Assembly (NCBI GenBank): GCA_018812825.1
Contig: JAHJCJ010000042.1
Location: forward strand, 1-38,332
Length of the DNA stretch: 38,332 nucleotides
Origin: Candidatus Omnitrophota bacterium
Lineage (GTDB): Bacteria; Omnitrophota; Gorgyraeia; Gygaellales; Profunditerraquicolaceae
Reading direction: 5' to 3'
The position numbers and the translations under genes are program-made. The first letter of the stretch is position 1. Each line of letters opens with the position of its first letter. Shown here in pieces: positions 38,032 through 38,332 of the stretch. The notes under the pieces were generated by a model. It was not told the origin of the DNA, did not search any database, and worked only from the letters and a program-made list of their open reading frames with translations.

Positions 38032-38332
38032 ATGGATATATCTACATTACGGCATTCATGCTCCCACGTGATGGCCGAGGCGGTAAAAAAACTCTGGCCG
38101 GAGACAAAATTAGCTATTGGGCCTTCAATTGAAGATGGCTTTTATTATGATTTTGACAAAAAAGATCCGTTGAGTAACGAGGATTTGCTCAGCATTGAAC
38201 AGGAGATGCAAAAAATTATCTCTAGGGATGAACCATTTTTGCGCCAAGAGCTGAATAGACCTGAGGCAATAGAGCTATTTGAGAAAACAGGTGAAGATTA
38301 TAAAGTCGAACTTATCAAAAATTTGCCAAACG
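38032..38332 (+). CDS. thrS: Threonine-tRNA ligase, N-terminal part
   Basis: The window ends 100 codons into this gene. The protein starts MDISTLRHSCSHVMAEAV and continues KLAIGPSIEDGFYYDFD, which is the start of the ThrRS editing (N2) domain with the zinc-type His motif HxxxH (HSCSH). Most bacterial ThrRS have a TGS domain of about 60 residues before this point; here the ATG lies directly at the editing domain, and the upstream DNA holds tRNA-Val and a hairpin instead. The catalytic core lies beyond the window. The ribosome binding site is weak. Confidence 0.92.
   Translation, partial: MDISTLRHSCSHVMAEAVKKLWPETKLAIGPSIEDGFYYDFDKKDPLSNEDLLSIEQEMQKIISRDEPFLRQELNRPEAIELFEKTGEDYKVELIKNLPN

Overview
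The window looks like the replication-origin region of a Gram-negative (diderm) uncultured bacterium. The gene set resembles Candidatus Omnitrophota or a PVC-related lineage: an A/V-type ATPase with a DUF2764 gene, a large pyr cluster, an EndoQ homologue, YidC with a periplasmic domain, and a long-form GyrB. That assignment is inference from gene content; there is no rRNA here to confirm it. No phage, IS element, CRISPR array or rRNA was found.

Layout. All genes from 1 to about 30.4 kb lie on the minus strand, and all genes from about 30.8 kb to the end lie on the plus strand. The switch falls in a 393-bp gap between dnaA and rpmH. This gap holds two exact DnaA boxes, AT-rich DNA, a dnaA promoter and an rpmH promoter, and is the best oriC candidate. 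In the direction of minus-strand transcription from the origin come dnaA, dnaN, dciA, gyrB, a membrane protein, gyrA, tRNA-Glu, glmS and rsmI. Next comes a pyrimidine supercluster with its own promoter and PyrR-type attenuator: pyrR, pyrB, pyrC, endonuclease Q, tRNA-Arg, a LOG-family gene, carA, carB, mutM, an ICMT-like methyltransferase, pyrK, pyrD and pyrF. It runs with almost no gaps into the V-type ATPase genes E, DUF2764, A, B, D and I. Plus-strand genes are rpmH, yidD, yidC, a Jag N-domain protein, parA, parB, ndk, yicC, gmk, rpoZ, coaC, tRNA-Cys, tRNA-Leu, tRNA-Val and the start of thrS.

How the genes work together. carAB, pyrB, pyrC, pyrDK and pyrF cover UMP synthesis except pyrE, which is not in the window. 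PyrR would sense UMP and control readthrough at the attenuator. The origin side pairs initiation (DnaA, clamp, DciA, gyrase) with segregation (ParA, ParB and a degenerate parS-like site between the parA promoter and gene).

Most notable observations: CarA has lost all three residues of its glutaminase triad; atpI carries one in-frame TAA with about 200 intact codons after it; PyrF has an insertion of about 30 residues next to its catalytic motif; EndoQ ends in a bacterial clamp-binding motif (QLNLF); a 46-bp double-hairpin tandem repeat lies between the pyr attenuator and pyrR; rnpA and recF are missing from their usual places; and several proteins are reduced to one domain (Jag, CoaC) or lack one (ThrS, RsmI).
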